This document shows positions 52,129-62,095 of a stretch of 64,000 bases of DNA, piece by piece (position 1 is the stretch's first letter; the number at the start of each line of letters is the position of its first letter). A program made the position numbers and the translations under genes. Origin of the DNA: Flavobacterium restrictum (GTDB taxonomy: Bacteria > Bacteroidota > Bacteroidia > Flavobacteriales > Flavobacteriaceae); assembly GCF_007097245.1 (NCBI RefSeq), contig NZ_VJZT01000002.1:241859-305858 (forward strand), given 5' to 3'. The notes beneath the pieces were generated by a model. It had not been told where the DNA came from. It worked only from the letters and a program-made list of their open reading frames with translations, and did no database searches.

Positions 52129-53475
52129 TTAATTATTTTTTCTGCCATTTATCATTTCGTATAATTTCAGGGCATTCCCATCAGTCAACATCGATACATA
52201 ATGACAAATATGAAGCAATCGCTCGTATAGATTTTCTTTTTCTATATGATGCTTTTCGGGTAGCATTTTTAGAATCAAAGTATCATAATTAGACGCTTTC
52301 CCTTCGAATTTATTGCTAAAAGCGGTAATCATTTTATCTAATAATGTTTGAATAATTTGATACCCCACAATTTCCTTCTCGATGACTTCTCGGCTTTGGT
52401 AAATTGTATTTACACTCAACTTAATCACATCGTCCATTTGGGCTTTGTACTGGCTTTTATCCATTATCGAAAACGGAAATCTTCCTGCCAAAATCGCTTC
52501 TTCGTTTTCGATAAAAACTTTTACAGCATCATTAATCAAGCTACCAATTGCCAAAGCACGCAAATAACTGATGCGATCCTCCTTGGTGGTCAAAGTTTTG
52601 TATTTTTCGACGCCAATATTGTCTTTTACTAATTTTATCAAATATTCTAAAGCAAAATCCTCGGAAACTAAACCCAGATTTATTCCGTCTTCAAAGTCAA
52701 TAATAGTGTAGCAAATATCATCGGCGGCTTCGACCAAATAGGCCAAAGGATGTCTCTCATAACCAATATCATCGCCCGTTTTATTAGGAATCAAACCCAA
52801 TTCTAAAGCAACATCTTCAAAGAATTTTTTATCCGTTTGAAAAAATCCGTATTTTTTATCGGCTATGTTTTTAGTCGGTTTTTTAGGCAAGCTTTCTTTG
52901 GGATATTTCATGAACGCTCCTAAAATGGCATACGTAAGTCTAATACCGCCAGAAACTCCCGGACGGGAACTCGACAAAACCGAAAATCCATTGGCATTCC
53001 CTTCAAAATCGATTAAATCCTGCCATTCTTTGGCGGAAAGTTTATCTTTATATTGTTGTCCTTTTCCTATCGAAAAATATTCCCCAATGGCTTTTTCGCC
53101 TGAATGCCCAAAAGGCGGATTTCCAATATCATGCGCCAAAGATGCTGCAGCCACAATAGCCCCAAAATCATTCATTTGATAGCCATGAACTTCCTGTAAA
53201 TACGGGTGTTTTTCGATTATTTTCTTCCCTACCAAACGACCCAAGGAACGCCCAACTACCGAAACCTCCAGACTGTGCGTGAGCCGAGTGTGCACAAAAT
53301 CGGTTTTTGACAACGGAATCACTTGCGTTTTGTCCTGTAAACTTCTAAAAGCCGACGAAAAAATAATACGGTCATAATCGACTTCAAAACCCAAACGCGT
53401 TTCGTCTTGCTCAATTCGCAATCGCTTGCTTTTATCGCCTTGGCGCTTTAAGGATAATAGTTGTTCCCAGTTCAT
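52129..53475 (-). CDS. dgt: Deoxyguanosinetriphosphate triphosphohydrolase-like protein
   Basis: This 448-residue HD-domain protein starts at MNWEQLLSLKRQGDKSKRL (53475). The ATG at 53547 would run into the upstream toxin gene and adds a non-conserved tail. The HD residues are in TRLTHSLEVSVVGRSLG (His about 65) and ASLAHDIGNPPFGHSGEKA (HD about 108), with later DDICYTIIDFEDG. It hydrolyses dGTP (or other dNTPs) to nucleoside and triphosphate, limiting dNTP pools; some relatives act against phage. It is located directly after a toxin-antitoxin pair. Confidence 0.92.
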   Translation of the reverse strand: MNWEQLLSLKRQGDKSKRLRIEQDETRLGFEVDYDRIIFSSAFRSLQDKTQVIPLSKTDFVHTRLTHSLEVSVVGRSLGRLVGKKIIEKHPYLQEVHGYQMNDFGAIVAAASLAHDIGNPPFGHSGEKAIGEYFSIGKGQQYKDKLSAKEWQDLIDFEGNANGFSVLSSSRPGVSGGIRLTYAILGAFMKYPKESLPKKPTKNIADKKYGFFQTDKKFFEDVALELGLIPNKTGDDIGYERHPLAYLVEAADDICYTIIDFEDGINLGLVSEDFALEYLIKLVKDNIGVEKYKTLTTKEDRISYLRALAIGSLINDAVKVFIENEEAILAGRFPFSIMDKSQYKAQMDDVIKLSVNTIYQSREVIEKEIVGYQIIQTLLDKMITAFSNKFEGKASNYDTLILKMLPEKHHIEKENLYERLLHICHYVSMLTDGNALKLYEMINGRKNN

Positions 53476-53522
53476 AGTGATTGTGGATTGTGGTTTAAGT
53501 ATTTGTGAGGTTGGGAAAACAA

Positions 53523-53825
53523 TTATAAACGGGGTCTTTGTGACCAATTTTTAGGAGAACGAGAAGTATGAAAAACACCAATAACTGTTATTTGATTTTT
53601 AATAAATACGTAATGAATTCCATAAGGGAAGCGTGAAATAAATCTAATTTTGATATGTTTATATCTTTTTTGAAACGCCTCGGGATTTCTTAAAACTGCT
53701 TCAATTTCTGCTTCTAAACAAAGTTCAAAATCATACGAAAGTCCTATTCTTTGTTCCTCATACCAGAGAACAACAGCTTCAATATCGAATAATGCTTCAT
53801 TCGTAAATTGAATTTTATTCGTCAT
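53523..53825 (-). CDS. RelE/ParE-type toxin
   Basis: This 100-residue protein has the ParE/RelE fold pattern: IQFTNEALFDIEAVVLWYEE at the N-terminus, LRNPEAFQKRYKHIKIRFIS mid-way, and RFPYGIHYVFIKNQITVIGV before a basic C-terminal tail. It overlaps the antitoxin by 4 bases (53822-53825), as expected for a coupled toxin-antitoxin pair. The target (ribosome-bound mRNA or gyrase) cannot be told from this sequence. Confidence 0.9.
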   Translation of the reverse strand: MTNKIQFTNEALFDIEAVVLWYEEQRIGLSYDFELCLEAEIEAVLRNPEAFQKRYKHIKIRFISRFPYGIHYVFIKNQITVIGVFHTSRSPKNWSQRPRL

Positions 53826-54028
53826 CGAATAGACTTCAAATGGTTTTTTACCTCATCCCAAGAATGCAACTCTGATTTTCCCTCTTCAAAAATTTGCAAT
53901 CGAATATCTAATTCTCTTTTCAATTCGTCAGAAATTTCTATTTCATTTTTAGAAACACTATCCCATAATTGCTCGGCAAGTACAATCTTTTCGGCATTGC
54001 TATAGTTCAATAAATTCTTGATTTCCAT
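53822..54028 (-). CDS. Antitoxin of the RelE/ParE pair (addiction-module family)
   Basis: This 68-residue protein starts at MEIKNLLNYSNAEKIVLAEQ (54028). It carries the addiction-module pattern LAEQLWDSVSK...DELKRELDIRL and ends GKSELHSWDEVKNHLKSIR. It is encoded first and overlaps the toxin by four bases. The longer start at 54061 adds a non-conserved 11 residues. Confidence 0.88.
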   Translation of the reverse strand: MEIKNLLNYSNAEKIVLAEQLWDSVSKNEIEISDELKRELDIRLQIFEEGKSELHSWDEVKNHLKSIR

Positions 54029-54080
54029 AAATTCACATTTAGTGTTTACAAATTTAAACAAATAAAATTATAAAATCATA

Positions 54081-54542
54081 TCAAATCGCCAATGCCGTGC
54101 TGTGCTTAATTTCGCCCATGACAAAAACGCTCTGCGTATTGCCAATATTCTCGATGGTCGATAATTTGTTCATTACAAAATCTTGGTAACTCGCCATATC
54201 TTCGACCAAAATTTTGAGCATAAAATCGTAATCGCCAGCAATGTTGTAGCATTCAATTATTTCGGGTAGTGCAACGATGTCTTTTACAAAATTGCTTCCT
54301 ACATTTCGGGCGTGTTCTTTGAGGCGCACGTTGCAAAAAACGGTCATGCCAAGATTCAATTTTTTCTTATCTAATAAGGCTACATATTTCATAATATACC
54401 CCTCACGTTCTAGGCGTTTGATGCGTTCATAAACGGGGGTAACGGTCAGGAAAAGTTTGCTCGCTAGCTCTTTTGTGTTGCTATTTGAGTTCTCCTGCAG
54501 GTGTTTTAAGATTTGTAAATCGATTTTATCTAAATTTTCCAT
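54081..54542 (-). CDS. Lrp/AsnC-family transcription regulator
   Basis: This 153-residue regulator starts at MENLDKIDLQILKHLQENSN. The HTH is about 1-60 (STKELASKL-like NTKELASKLFLTVTPVYERIK) and the RAM/effector domain follows with NIAGDYDFMLKILVEDMASYQ. It is divergent from metE, with a 157-base gap between the two ATGs, so it is a candidate regulator of that gene in response to an amino acid. The upstream ATG adding MAVKKT is less likely. Confidence 0.92.
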   Translation of the reverse strand: MENLDKIDLQILKHLQENSNSNTKELASKLFLTVTPVYERIKRLEREGYIMKYVALLDKKKLNLGMTVFCNVRLKEHARNVGSNFVKDIVALPEIIECYNIAGDYDFMLKILVEDMASYQDFVMNKLSTIENIGNTQSVFVMGEIKHSTALAI

Positions 54543-54666
54543 AGTTTTTTTTACTGCCAAAGTTCTTTTTATAACTTAATTACCAAACAAATTACTACAA
54601 AAACCTCCATAAAAACCTCATTTTACTGAAATAATTTCATTTTTAAAGTATAAAAATCTATTGCAA

Positions 54667-54674
54667 TACATTTG
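54667..54674 (+). promoter_or_regulatory. -7 element of the metE promoter
   Basis: TACATTTG, 25 bases before the metE ATG at 54700. It lies inside the longer TTG-started frame, which argues against that start. No -33 TTG is clear, and no riboswitch-like fold is seen in the short leader. Confidence 0.6.
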
Positions 54675-54699
54675 TACCGTAAAAAAAACTTTTAAAAAC

Positions 54700-57024
54700 A
54701 TGAAAACAAACAACCTGGGTTACCCAAGAATTGGGAGCAATAGAGAACTAAAAAAAGCAAGCGAATTGTATTGGGCCGGAAAAATTTCGGCCGATGAATT
54801 GCTAGAAGCAGGAAAAAAAATCCGTGCCACAAACTGGCAATTGCAAGCCGAGGCAGGTATCGATTTGATTCCGTCTAATGATTTTTCTTTTTATGATCAG
54901 GTTTTGGATTTGAGTTTGACTTTGGGAGCAATTCCGAAACGTTACAGCGAAATCGCCAAAACAAACTCCGCTTTGGATTTGTATTTTACCATGGCTAGAG
55001 GTTCGCAAAAAGAAGGGCAAGACGTAGTGGCCATGGAAATGACCAAATGGTTTGACACGAACTACCATTATATTGTACCAGAATTTACAAAAAATCAAAA
55101 ATTTGAATTGTTTTCGACCAAAATAATTGACGAATTTAAAGAAGCAAAAAACAACGGCATCATCACCAAACCCGTGCTTATTGGCCCCGTTTCTTATTTG
55201 CTTTTGGGCAAAGAAAAAGAAGCTGGTTTTGAAAAAATTGATTTGATAGAAAATATATTGCCCGTTTATTTTGAAATTTTAAAGGCTTTGCAAACCGAAG
55301 GCGCAAAATACATACAGATTGACGAACCCTTTTTGGCCTTGAATTTAACCGATAAAGACCGTGCTGCCATTACAAATGTTTACAACCAAATCAACAAAAA
55401 GTTCCCTTCTTTAAAAATAATTTTGACCAATTATTTTGATTGTTTTGGCGAAAATTTAGACACCGTTTTGGCTCTACCCGTTGATACTTTGCACCTAGAT
55501 TTGGTGCGCTGCCACTCACAATTGGATGATATTTTAGATTCCGGAAAATTGGCTGCCAACATAAACCTTTCTCTTGGAGTGGTGGACGGAAGAAATATTT
55601 GGAAAAATGATTTCAAAAAATCTTTGGCATTAATCGAAAAAGCAACCAACGCAATTGGGAAAAACCGAGTTTTAATTGCACCTTCCTGTTCGCTAATTCA
55701 CTCGCCTTGCGACTTGGATTTAGAAACCAATGACGCTACATTAACACCCGAAATCAAACAATGGCTGGCTTTCGCCAAACAAAAAATAGAAGAAATTGTA
55801 CTGCTTCAAAATTTTGCTACAGACGAGGTAAGTCTGGTGGATTCGGTTTCATTTCAACAAAATACTATTGCGAATGAAAACCGTAAAACTTCAAAATTAA
55901 TTCATAATGATGCCGTAAAAAATAGAGTAAAGAGCATTACAACTGGCGATGACAAAAGAGAAAATGCTTTTGCTATTCGAAGAGAAAAACAAATTGAAGC
56001 TTTGAATTTGCCTTTGTTTCCAACCACTACCATTGGATCTTTCCCACAAACTACCGAGGTAAGAAGCTGGAGAGCCCGATTTAAAAAAGGCGAATTATCA
56101 CAAACAGCATACGATCATTTATTGCAAAAAGAAACCGAAGAAACCATTCGTTTTCAGGAAGAAACGGGCATTGATGTGCTGGTTCACGGTGAGTTTGAGC
56201 GCAATGATATGGTAGAATATTTTGGCGAACAATTGAGCGGATTTACCTTTACCAAAAACGGTTGGGTACAAAGTTACGGCAGCCGTTGCGTGAAACCGCC
56301 CGTCATTTATGGCGATGTTTCGCGCCCAACGCCCATGACTGTAAAATGGGCGCAATTTGCACAATCACTAACGCCAAAATGGGTAAAAGGAATGCTTACT
56401 GGCCCAGTAACCATCTTGCAATGGTCATTTGTGCGCAATGATCAGCCACGATCTGAAACTTGTACGCAAATAGCCTTGGCCATCCGTGATGAGGTGGTTG
56501 ATTTAGAAAAAGCGGGCATCAAAATCATTCAAATTGATGAGCCAGCTATTAGAGAAGGATTGCCTTTGCGCAAAGAAGAATGGGCTAATTATTTAAACTG
56601 GGCCATCAAAGCCTTTAGAATTTCGGCCTCGGGCGTGAAAGACGATACGCAAATTCACACCCACATGTGCTACAGCGAATTTAACGACATTATTCAAAAC
56701 ATTGCCGATATGGATGCCGATGTAATCACCATTGAATGCTCGCGCTCACAAATGGAATTGCTGGATGTTTTTGCCGATTTTAACTACCCCAACGAAATTG
56801 GGCCTGGGGTCTATGACATCCACTCGCCACGCGTGCCTTCTCGCCAAGAAATGGTGCATTTATTAGAAAAAGCCGCCGCCGTGATCCCCGCAAATCAACT
56901 TTGGGTAAACCCCGATTGTGGCCTCAAAACCCGCCATTGGGACGAAACCAAAAAAGCATTAATCGAGATGGTCGCTGCTGCAAAAGAAATGCGAGTGGCT
57001 GTTGAGAATGTTGCATTGGTTTAA
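54700..57024 (+). CDS. metE: Cobalamin-independent methionine synthase
   Basis: This 774-residue enzyme transfers a methyl group from methyltetrahydropteroyl-triglutamate to homocysteine. N-terminal half: NNLGYPRIGSNRELKKASE. C-terminal half: TTIGSFPQTTEVRSWR and the zinc ligands in IHTHMCYSEFNDI (His, Cys, about 655) and VNPDCGLKTRHW (Cys about 740), with Glu in DEPAIREGLPLR. The start at ATG 54700 is preferred over a TTG at 54661. It is divergent from an Lrp-type regulator and ends before a strong terminator. Confidence 0.96.
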   Translation: MKTNNLGYPRIGSNRELKKASELYWAGKISADELLEAGKKIRATNWQLQAEAGIDLIPSNDFSFYDQVLDLSLTLGAIPKRYSEIAKTNSALDLYFTMARGSQKEGQDVVAMEMTKWFDTNYHYIVPEFTKNQKFELFSTKIIDEFKEAKNNGIITKPVLIGPVSYLLLGKEKEAGFEKIDLIENILPVYFEILKALQTEGAKYIQIDEPFLALNLTDKDRAAITNVYNQINKKFPSLKIILTNYFDCFGENLDTVLALPVDTLHLDLVRCHSQLDDILDSGKLAANINLSLGVVDGRNIWKNDFKKSLALIEKATNAIGKNRVLIAPSCSLIHSPCDLDLETNDATLTPEIKQWLAFAKQKIEEIVLLQNFATDEVSLVDSVSFQQNTIANENRKTSKLIHNDAVKNRVKSITTGDDKRENAFAIRREKQIEALNLPLFPTTTIGSFPQTTEVRSWRARFKKGELSQTAYDHLLQKETEETIRFQEETGIDVLVHGEFERNDMVEYFGEQLSGFTFTKNGWVQSYGSRCVKPPVIYGDVSRPTPMTVKWAQFAQSLTPKWVKGMLTGPVTILQWSFVRNDQPRSETCTQIALAIRDEVVDLEKAGIKIIQIDEPAIREGLPLRKEEWANYLNWAIKAFRISASGVKDDTQIHTHMCYSEFNDIIQNIADMDADVITIECSRSQMELLDVFADFNYPNEIGPGVYDIHSPRVPSRQEMVHLLEKAAAVIPANQLWVNPDCGLKTRHWDETKKALIEMVAAAKEMRVAVENVALV

Positions 57025-57044
57025 AAGCTATTATTTATAACCAA

Positions 57045-57079
57045 AAACCCCTAGTAGATTTTAGATTTACTAGGGGTTT
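57045..57079. terminator. Bidirectional terminator between metE and the second toxin gene
   Basis: AAACCCCTAGTA (57045-57056) pairs perfectly with TACTAGGGGTTT (57068-57079), 12 bp, extended by outer AACCAA/TTGGTT pairing with T-rich ends on both strands. It serves the two convergent units. Confidence 0.88.
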
Positions 57080-57091
57080 GGTTTTTAGAAA

Positions 57092-57376
57092 CTATAATTT
57101 ATGTATTCCTTTTCGAGCATCATAAAATGCTAAAAGAGGAATGTTTTCATCTTGAATTTGATAATACAAAATAGTTTTTTTATTAATTACCGCTTTCCGA
57201 ATTTCATTTTTATGTTGATAAACTGCAAAAAATTCCGGATTTATTTCAATATCTTCAACGGTTTTTGAAACATCAAAATAATATTTTTCAGCAACCAAAT
57301 TCCCGAATTTATTTTTAATATAATCTATAATTTCGTCTAAAGTTAACTCCGAAGTTTCAGTCCAAACGATTTTCAT
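57092..57376 (-). CDS. RelE/ParE-type toxin (second module)
   Basis: This 94-residue protein begins MKIVWTETSELTLDEIIDYI. The fold pattern includes YFDVSKTVEDIEINPEFFAV, then QHKNEIRKAVINKKTILYYQ, close to ParE-type toxins. It overlaps its antitoxin by 4 bases and lies next to the bidirectional terminator. It is unlike the toxin at 53523, so the two modules are independent. Confidence 0.88.
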   Translation of the reverse strand: MKIVWTETSELTLDEIIDYIKNKFGNLVAEKYYFDVSKTVEDIEINPEFFAVYQHKNEIRKAVINKKTILYYQIQDENIPLLAFYDARKGIHKL

Positions 57377-57591
57377 TTTTCAGCGAACTTTACTTCAAAA
57401 CGCTTTTTTACTTCTTCGTTCGAACTAACATTCCCTGATGAAACATCATTCAATCCTTTTTGAATTAGCTGATTTTCAAAAAACGAAAACTCATTTTTCT
57501 CTTTAAAACCTAGGATTTCTTGAATGCTTTTTTCATCATCAATTTTTTGAATCCATTGAATTATATTTTTCTTTTCGATTGAGATATCCAT
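57373..57591 (-). CDS. Antitoxin of the second RelE/ParE module
   Basis: This 72-residue acidic protein starts MDISIEKKNIIQWIQKIDDE and ends in a basic KKRFEVKFAEK segment. The gene order antitoxin then toxin, with a four-base overlap, is as in other such pairs. The family is not certain; the call rests largely on its partner. Confidence 0.8.
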   Translation of the reverse strand: MDISIEKKNIIQWIQKIDDEKSIQEILGFKEKNEFSFFENQLIQKGLNDVSSGNVSSNEEVKKRFEVKFAEK

Positions 57592-57665
57592 AATGATAAA
57601 ATTGAATTATAAAATTACAAAATATTTTGATTGTTAATCAGAAAAACAAATTCAGAATTACTAAT

Positions 57666-58145
57666 TTACTGAAGCTCTGAAAACTCCTTTTTACTAACCT
57701 CTAGCTTCTCTTTTTTAACCACAAATGTACCCGAATATTCATCATGCAAGCCTAGTCTTCTCCCTTTTAAAAAAGTTAAACACTCAAAGGGCATAATTCT
57801 TAATGTTGTTCTAGTTAAAATAGCAATGAAATTTGGTTTTGAGCCGTCTTTCAAAACAACAATTGTTTTTGTGAAATATTTGGCAAGTGTCCGAGCTAGA
57901 AAATATTCAGTAAATCCGTAATAGAAAAAACAGATTATGGTTCTATAAATTATTTTCTTGTAGGGATCAAATGAATCAATCCAATCTGAAACTAGAGGAA
58001 AATCTGCATTAAACTTTACAAAGCTAGCCAACAAATACGCTATTGAAAACACGATATTAATAAAAAAAACATCAACAACAAAGTGCAACATACGAGTGTT
58101 TTTTGAGGCTAAAATATAATTTGGTATTGTATATTTTGTCTTCAT
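57666..58145 (-). CDS. RDD-family membrane protein
   Basis: This 159-residue protein has an RDD pattern: two hydrophobic segments (about 25-45 and 70-90), KYFTKTIVVLKDGSKPNF with the typical 'K.ivv.dG..p', and RTTLRIMPFECLTFLKGR near the end, followed by LHDEYSGTFVVKK (a variant of the RDD 'HDxxsgT.Vv' end). Start at MKTKYTIPNYI (58145). The transport function is unproven. Confidence 0.82.
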   Translation of the reverse strand: MKTKYTIPNYILASKNTRMLHFVVDVFFINIVFSIAYLLASFVKFNADFPLVSDWIDSFDPYKKIIYRTIICFFYYGFTEYFLARTLAKYFTKTIVVLKDGSKPNFIAILTRTTLRIMPFECLTFLKGRRLGLHDEYSGTFVVKKEKLEVSKKEFSELQ

Positions 58146-58215
58146 TTGATTATAAATATAAAACAAAAACAGCTACCGTAATTGATAGCTGCTTCTTTTA
58201 TTCTATTTTCTAAAA

Positions 58216-60645
58216 TTACGAACCACACATTTCACAATCTTCTGGCCCTGCGTTTTTGGCTAATTCGATCATGGCTCGGTATTCTGCTGGAGTCATTTCT
58301 ACGGCATCGTTTAGAACAGCAATAGGCTGTAATTTCTGTTCTGCAATTGGCTCTTTTACCTCTAATGGTTCTGCTTTTTTATCGTTGTTCAAGGTGAATT
58401 TTATAGCATCAACAGCTGCTTTGGTTCTCAAATAATACATTCCTGTTTTCAATCCAGATTGCCAAGCGTAGAAGTGCATCGAAGTCAATTTAGAGTAATT
58501 GGCGTTTTGCATAAACAGGTTCAACGACTGTGATTGGTCTACAAAATACCCTCTATGACGGGACATATCGATAATATCTTTCATGGACATTTCCCAAACA
58601 GTTTTGTACAATTCTTTCAATTCTTGTGGAATATTCAAGTTCTGAACCGAACCATTTTCACGCATTAATTCTTGTTTCAAGGTTTCGTTCCAAAGTCCAC
58701 GTTCTACTAAATCGTTCAACAAATGCTTGTTGACTACGATAAATTCTCCCGAAAGTACTCGCCTAGTATAAATATTGGATGTATATGGTTCAAATGCTTC
58801 GTTGTTTCCTAAAATTTGGGAAGTTGAAGCGGTTGGCATTGGCGCAACCAAAAGCGAATTTCTTACTCCGTGTTGCATCACTTCTTTTCTCAAGGAAGCC
58901 CAATCCCAACGTCCAGAAAGTTCTTCGTCCTTCATTCCCCATAGGTTGTGTTGGAATTCTCCTTGCGAAATTGGCGAGCCTTTAAAACTAGAATACGGTC
59001 CTTCTTCTTTGGCCATTTCCATCGAGGCGGTTACAGCTGCAAAATATAAAGTTTCGAAAATTTCTTGATTTAATTTCTTGGCTTCGTCACTCGTAAACGG
59101 CAAACGCAATAGTATAAAAGCATCGGCAAGTCCTTGAACGCCAAGCCCAATTGGACGGTGACGCATATTAGAATTTTCGGCTTCTTTTACAGGATAGTAA
59201 TTTCTATCAATCACTTTGTTCAAGTTACGCGTTACTCGTTTGGTAACAGTAAACAGTAATTCGTGATTGAATTTTTTGTTTTCTACAAACATTGGCAACG
59301 AAAGCGAAGCCAAATTACAAACAGCAACCTCATCAGCAGAAGTATATTCCATAATCTCGGTACACAAATTCGATGACCTAATGGTGCCAAGATTTTTTTG
59401 ATTTGATTTCCTGTTGGCTGCATCCTTGTACAACATGTAGGGCGTTCCAGTTTCAATTTGTGATTCTAGAATTTTTTCCCATAATTCATGCGCTTTAATG
59501 GTTTTTCTACCTTTACCCGCTTTTTCATAATCAGTGTACATTTTTTCGAAGTCTTCACCGTGAACGTCATACAAACCAGGACATTCATTAGGGCACATTA
59601 GCGTCCAATCGCCGTTTTCTTGCACTCTTTTCATAAACAAATCCGAAGTCCACATGGCAAAGAATAAATCTCTGGCACGCATTTCCTCTTTACCTGTATT
59701 CTTTTTCAAATCCAAAAATTCAAAAATATCAGCATGCCAAGTTTCGATATAAATGGCAAAACTTCCTTTGCGTTTTCCACCACCTTGATCTACATAACGA
59801 GCGGTATCATTGAAAACACGCAACATGGGAACAATTCCGTTGGAAGTTCCGTTGGTACCCCGAATGTAAGAACCCGTTGCCCGAACGTTGTGAATAGAAA
59901 GCCCTACTCCACCCGCCGATTGCGAGATTTTGGCAGTATTTTTTAGCGTATCGTAAATGCCATCAATACTATCGTCTTTCATAGCTAGAAGGAAACAAGA
60001 CGACATTTGCGGTTTTGGAGTTCCAGCGTTAAATAAAGTTGGTGTGGCGTGAGTAAAGAATTTTTTCGACATTAAGTCGTACGTTTCTATTACTGATGTT
60101 AGGTCGTTAAGGTGAATCCCAACCGAAACACGCATTAACATGTGTTGTGGTCTTTCGACAATTTTACCGTTTATTTTCAACAAATAAGAACGTTCTAATG
60201 TTTTGAAACCAAAATAATCGTAATTAAAATCTCTGTTGTATATAATGTGTGAATTCAAAAATTCAGCATTCTCCATAATTACTTTATGCACTTCATCGGA
60301 CAGTAAAGGAGCATATTGTCCGTTTCTAGGATTGACATAATGAAACATTTCGTTCATCGTTTCCGAGAACGATTTGTTGGTATTTTTATGCAAGTTGGAA
60401 ATGGCAATTCGAGCCGCCAATTGGGCATAATCAGGATGAGCAATGGTCATTGAAGCGGCAGTTTCAGCAGCAAGATTGTCTAATTCCGAGGTGGTAACTC
60501 CGTCATACAATCCCTCAATAACTCTCATGGCTACTTTTACTGCATCTACCAAATCATTCAAACCATAGCATAGTTTTTTAATTCTATCCGTGATTTTGTC
60601 AAACATTACGGGCTCTTTGTGGCCGTCTCTTTTTACTACGTACAT
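58216..60645 (-). CDS. nrdA: Ribonucleoside-diphosphate reductase, large subunit (class Ia)
   Basis: This 809-residue catalytic subunit has an ATP-cone at about 1-90 ([19 protein letters not shown]). The active-site Cys pair and radical chain appear as [13 protein letters not shown] (about 217) and [12 protein letters not shown] (Asn, Cys, Glu, about 426-436). The C-terminal redox pair is in DCEMCGS at the very end. It makes deoxynucleoside diphosphates with NrdB. The gene follows nrdB, with a 210-base gap containing a perfect 11-bp hairpin close to the ATG. Confidence 0.97.
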   Translation of the reverse strand: MYVVKRDGHKEPVMFDKITDRIKKLCYGLNDLVDAVKVAMRVIEGLYDGVTTSELDNLAAETAASMTIAHPDYAQLAARIAISNLHKNTNKSFSETMNEMFHYVNPRNGQYAPLLSDEVHKVIMENAEFLNSHIIYNRDFNYDYFGFKTLERSYLLKINGKIVERPQHMLMRVSVGIHLNDLTSVIETYDLMSKKFFTHATPTLFNAGTPKPQMSSCFLLAMKDDSIDGIYDTLKNTAKISQSAGGVGLSIHNVRATGSYIRGTNGTSNGIVPMLRVFNDTARYVDQGGGKRKGSFAIYIETWHADIFEFLDLKKNTGKEEMRARDLFFAMWTSDLFMKRVQENGDWTLMCPNECPGLYDVHGEDFEKMYTDYEKAGKGRKTIKAHELWEKILESQIETGTPYMLYKDAANRKSNQKNLGTIRSSNLCTEIMEYTSADEVAVCNLASLSLPMFVENKKFNHELLFTVTKRVTRNLNKVIDRNYYPVKEAENSNMRHRPIGLGVQGLADAFILLRLPFTSDEAKKLNQEIFETLYFAAVTASMEMAKEEGPYSSFKGSPISQGEFQHNLWGMKDEELSGRWDWASLRKEVMQHGVRNSLLVAPMPTASTSQILGNNEAFEPYTSNIYTRRVLSGEFIVVNKHLLNDLVERGLWNETLKQELMRENGSVQNLNIPQELKELYKTVWEMSMKDIIDMSRHRGYFVDQSQSLNLFMQNANYSKLTSMHFYAWQSGLKTGMYYLRTKAAVDAIKFTLNNDKKAEPLEVKEPIAEQKLQPIAVLNDAVEMTPAEYRAMIELAKNAGPEDCEMCGS

Positions 60646-60663
60646 AATAATCTTGTTTTTTTT

Positions 60664-60689
60664 AAAATAGAAAATCCCTTTTCTATTTT
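60664..60689 (-). promoter_or_regulatory. Hairpin in the nrdA 5' region
   Basis: AAAATAGAAAA (60664-60674) and TTTTCTATTTT (60679-60689) form a perfect 11-bp stem with a 4-base loop, ending about 19 bases before the nrdA ATG. On the minus strand it is followed by A, not U, so it is not a normal terminator for this direction. Confidence 0.6.
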
Positions 60690-60747
60690 GTCGAATTTGT
60701 ATTAATGGTTTTGGGAAACTAATCCCGTTGAATTATTAGGTATTTTT

Positions 60748-60852
60748 GCCACGAAGTCACAAGGCGCAAATTTTTTTGGCTTTGCCATTCGTACTTAAAT
60801 TAAGAATTCTTATTTTATATTTTTCTTCGTGGCTTGGTGCCTTTGCGGCGAA
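60748..60852. repeat. Inverted GCCACGAAG-type repeat in the nrdB-nrdA gap
   Basis: GCCACGAAG (60748-60756) is the exact inverse of CTTCGTGGC (60825-60833), and both arms continue with related GGCGCAAA / GGTGCCTTTGCGGCG sequence. I recall similar CGCAAAGGCACGAAG-like elements dispersed in Bacteroidetes genomes, so this looks like a copy of such an intergenic element. Confidence 0.6.
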
Positions 60853-60855
60853 ATA

Positions 60856-61833
60856 TTAAAAATCAGCGTCAAATGTGATTTTTTGCGCTTCGGAATCGGT
60901 GTTCATTACGCCCGCTTTTTGATATTCAGCTACTTTTTTCTCAAAGAAATTGGTTTTTCCTTGCAATGAAATCATGTCCATAAAATCAAACGGATTGGTG
61001 GTATTGTATTCTCTTTCGCAACCTAGTTCTACTAACAATCTATCCGCAACAAATTCTAGGTATTGCGTCATCAAAACGGCATTCATACCAATCAAACTCA
61101 CAGGAAGCGACTCGGTAATGAACTCTCTTTCAATATTTAAGGCGTCGACAATAATGCTTCTGATTCGTTCATTAGGCACTTTATTAACCAAATGGTGGTT
61201 GTGCAAATGCACCGCAAAATCGCAATGCACGCCTTCGTCACGAGAAATCAATTCGTTCGAGAAGGTTAATCCTGGCATCAAACCTCTTTTTTTCAACCAA
61301 TAAATGGAGCAAAAAGCGCCTGAAAAGAAAATTCCTTCCACTGCTGCAAAAGCTATTAAACGCTCTGCGAACGAATCGGATTCAATCCATTTCAAAGCCC
61401 AATCTGCTTTTTTCTTAATCGCTGGAAAAACTTCTAACGCATTGAATAATTCCTCTTTTTCGGCTTCATCTTTCACGTACGTATCAATCAACAACGAATA
61501 GGTTTCACTGTGAATGTTTTCCATCATGATTTGAAAACCATAGAAGAATTTAGCTTCGGCATATTGCACTTCGTTAACAAAGTTTTCGGCCAAGTTTTCA
61601 TTTACAATTCCATCTGATGCGGCAAAAAAAGCTAAAATATGTTTGACAAAATACCGCTCATCATCGGACAACTTATGATTCCAATCGTTTAAATCTTGGG
61701 ACAAATCAATTTCTTCGGCGGTCCAAAAACTGGCTTCCATACTTTTATAAAACTCCCAAATATCATGGTGTTTGATTGGAAAAATAACGAAACGGTTTTT
61801 GTTTTCTTGTAAAATTGGTTCTAGTTGTGACAT
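60856..61833 (-). CDS. nrdB: Ribonucleoside-diphosphate reductase, small subunit
   Basis: This 325-residue di-iron protein stores the tyrosyl radical for NrdA. Iron ligands and radical Tyr are visible: [12 protein letters not shown] (Asp), then [15 protein letters not shown] (Glu, His and the radical Tyr about 110). The later ligands are in [13 protein letters not shown] and [19 protein letters not shown]. The sequence resembles the eukaryotic-like R2 group. It is encoded first, with nrdA downstream on the same strand, so both should respond together. Confidence 0.97.
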   Translation of the reverse strand: MSQLEPILQENKNRFVIFPIKHHDIWEFYKSMEASFWTAEEIDLSQDLNDWNHKLSDDERYFVKHILAFFAASDGIVNENLAENFVNEVQYAEAKFFYGFQIMMENIHSETYSLLIDTYVKDEAEKEELFNALEVFPAIKKKADWALKWIESDSFAERLIAFAAVEGIFFSGAFCSIYWLKKRGLMPGLTFSNELISRDEGVHCDFAVHLHNHHLVNKVPNERIRSIIVDALNIEREFITESLPVSLIGMNAVLMTQYLEFVADRLLVELGCEREYNTTNPFDFMDMISLQGKTNFFEKKVAEYQKAGVMNTDSEAQKITFDADF

Positions 61834-62095
61834 GGGATGTGTTTGTTTTTTTGAATTATCAGCCTATTTTTAGTCGTTCAGCGGATTACAAAGATTGTAA
61901 AATAATGCGGTTATAAAAAGCCAAACTTATTCACAATCGCTACTAGTTTTTAACAAAGCACCGAAATAAGAATGATTTTCATACATTTTTTAAATTACTG
62001 AAAATCAATATTTTAAAAACACAAAAACACGCTAAAACACCGCCAACTATAGGATTTTTAAAATAAGAAACAAGGAAACAACCGCTTTTTTTTAT

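Noticed and set aside
54661..54699. TTG start for metE at 54661 giving a 13-residue extension
   Set aside because: The stretch contains the -7 promoter box and the family starts at the ATG at 54700.
54543..54699. SAM riboswitch or other RNA switch before metE
   Set aside because: The predicted leader is only about 20 bases and no conserved fold is visible.
58775..59068. Plus-strand ORF of 97 codons within nrdA
   Set aside because: It lies opposite highly conserved NrdA coding sequence and looks like a shadow.
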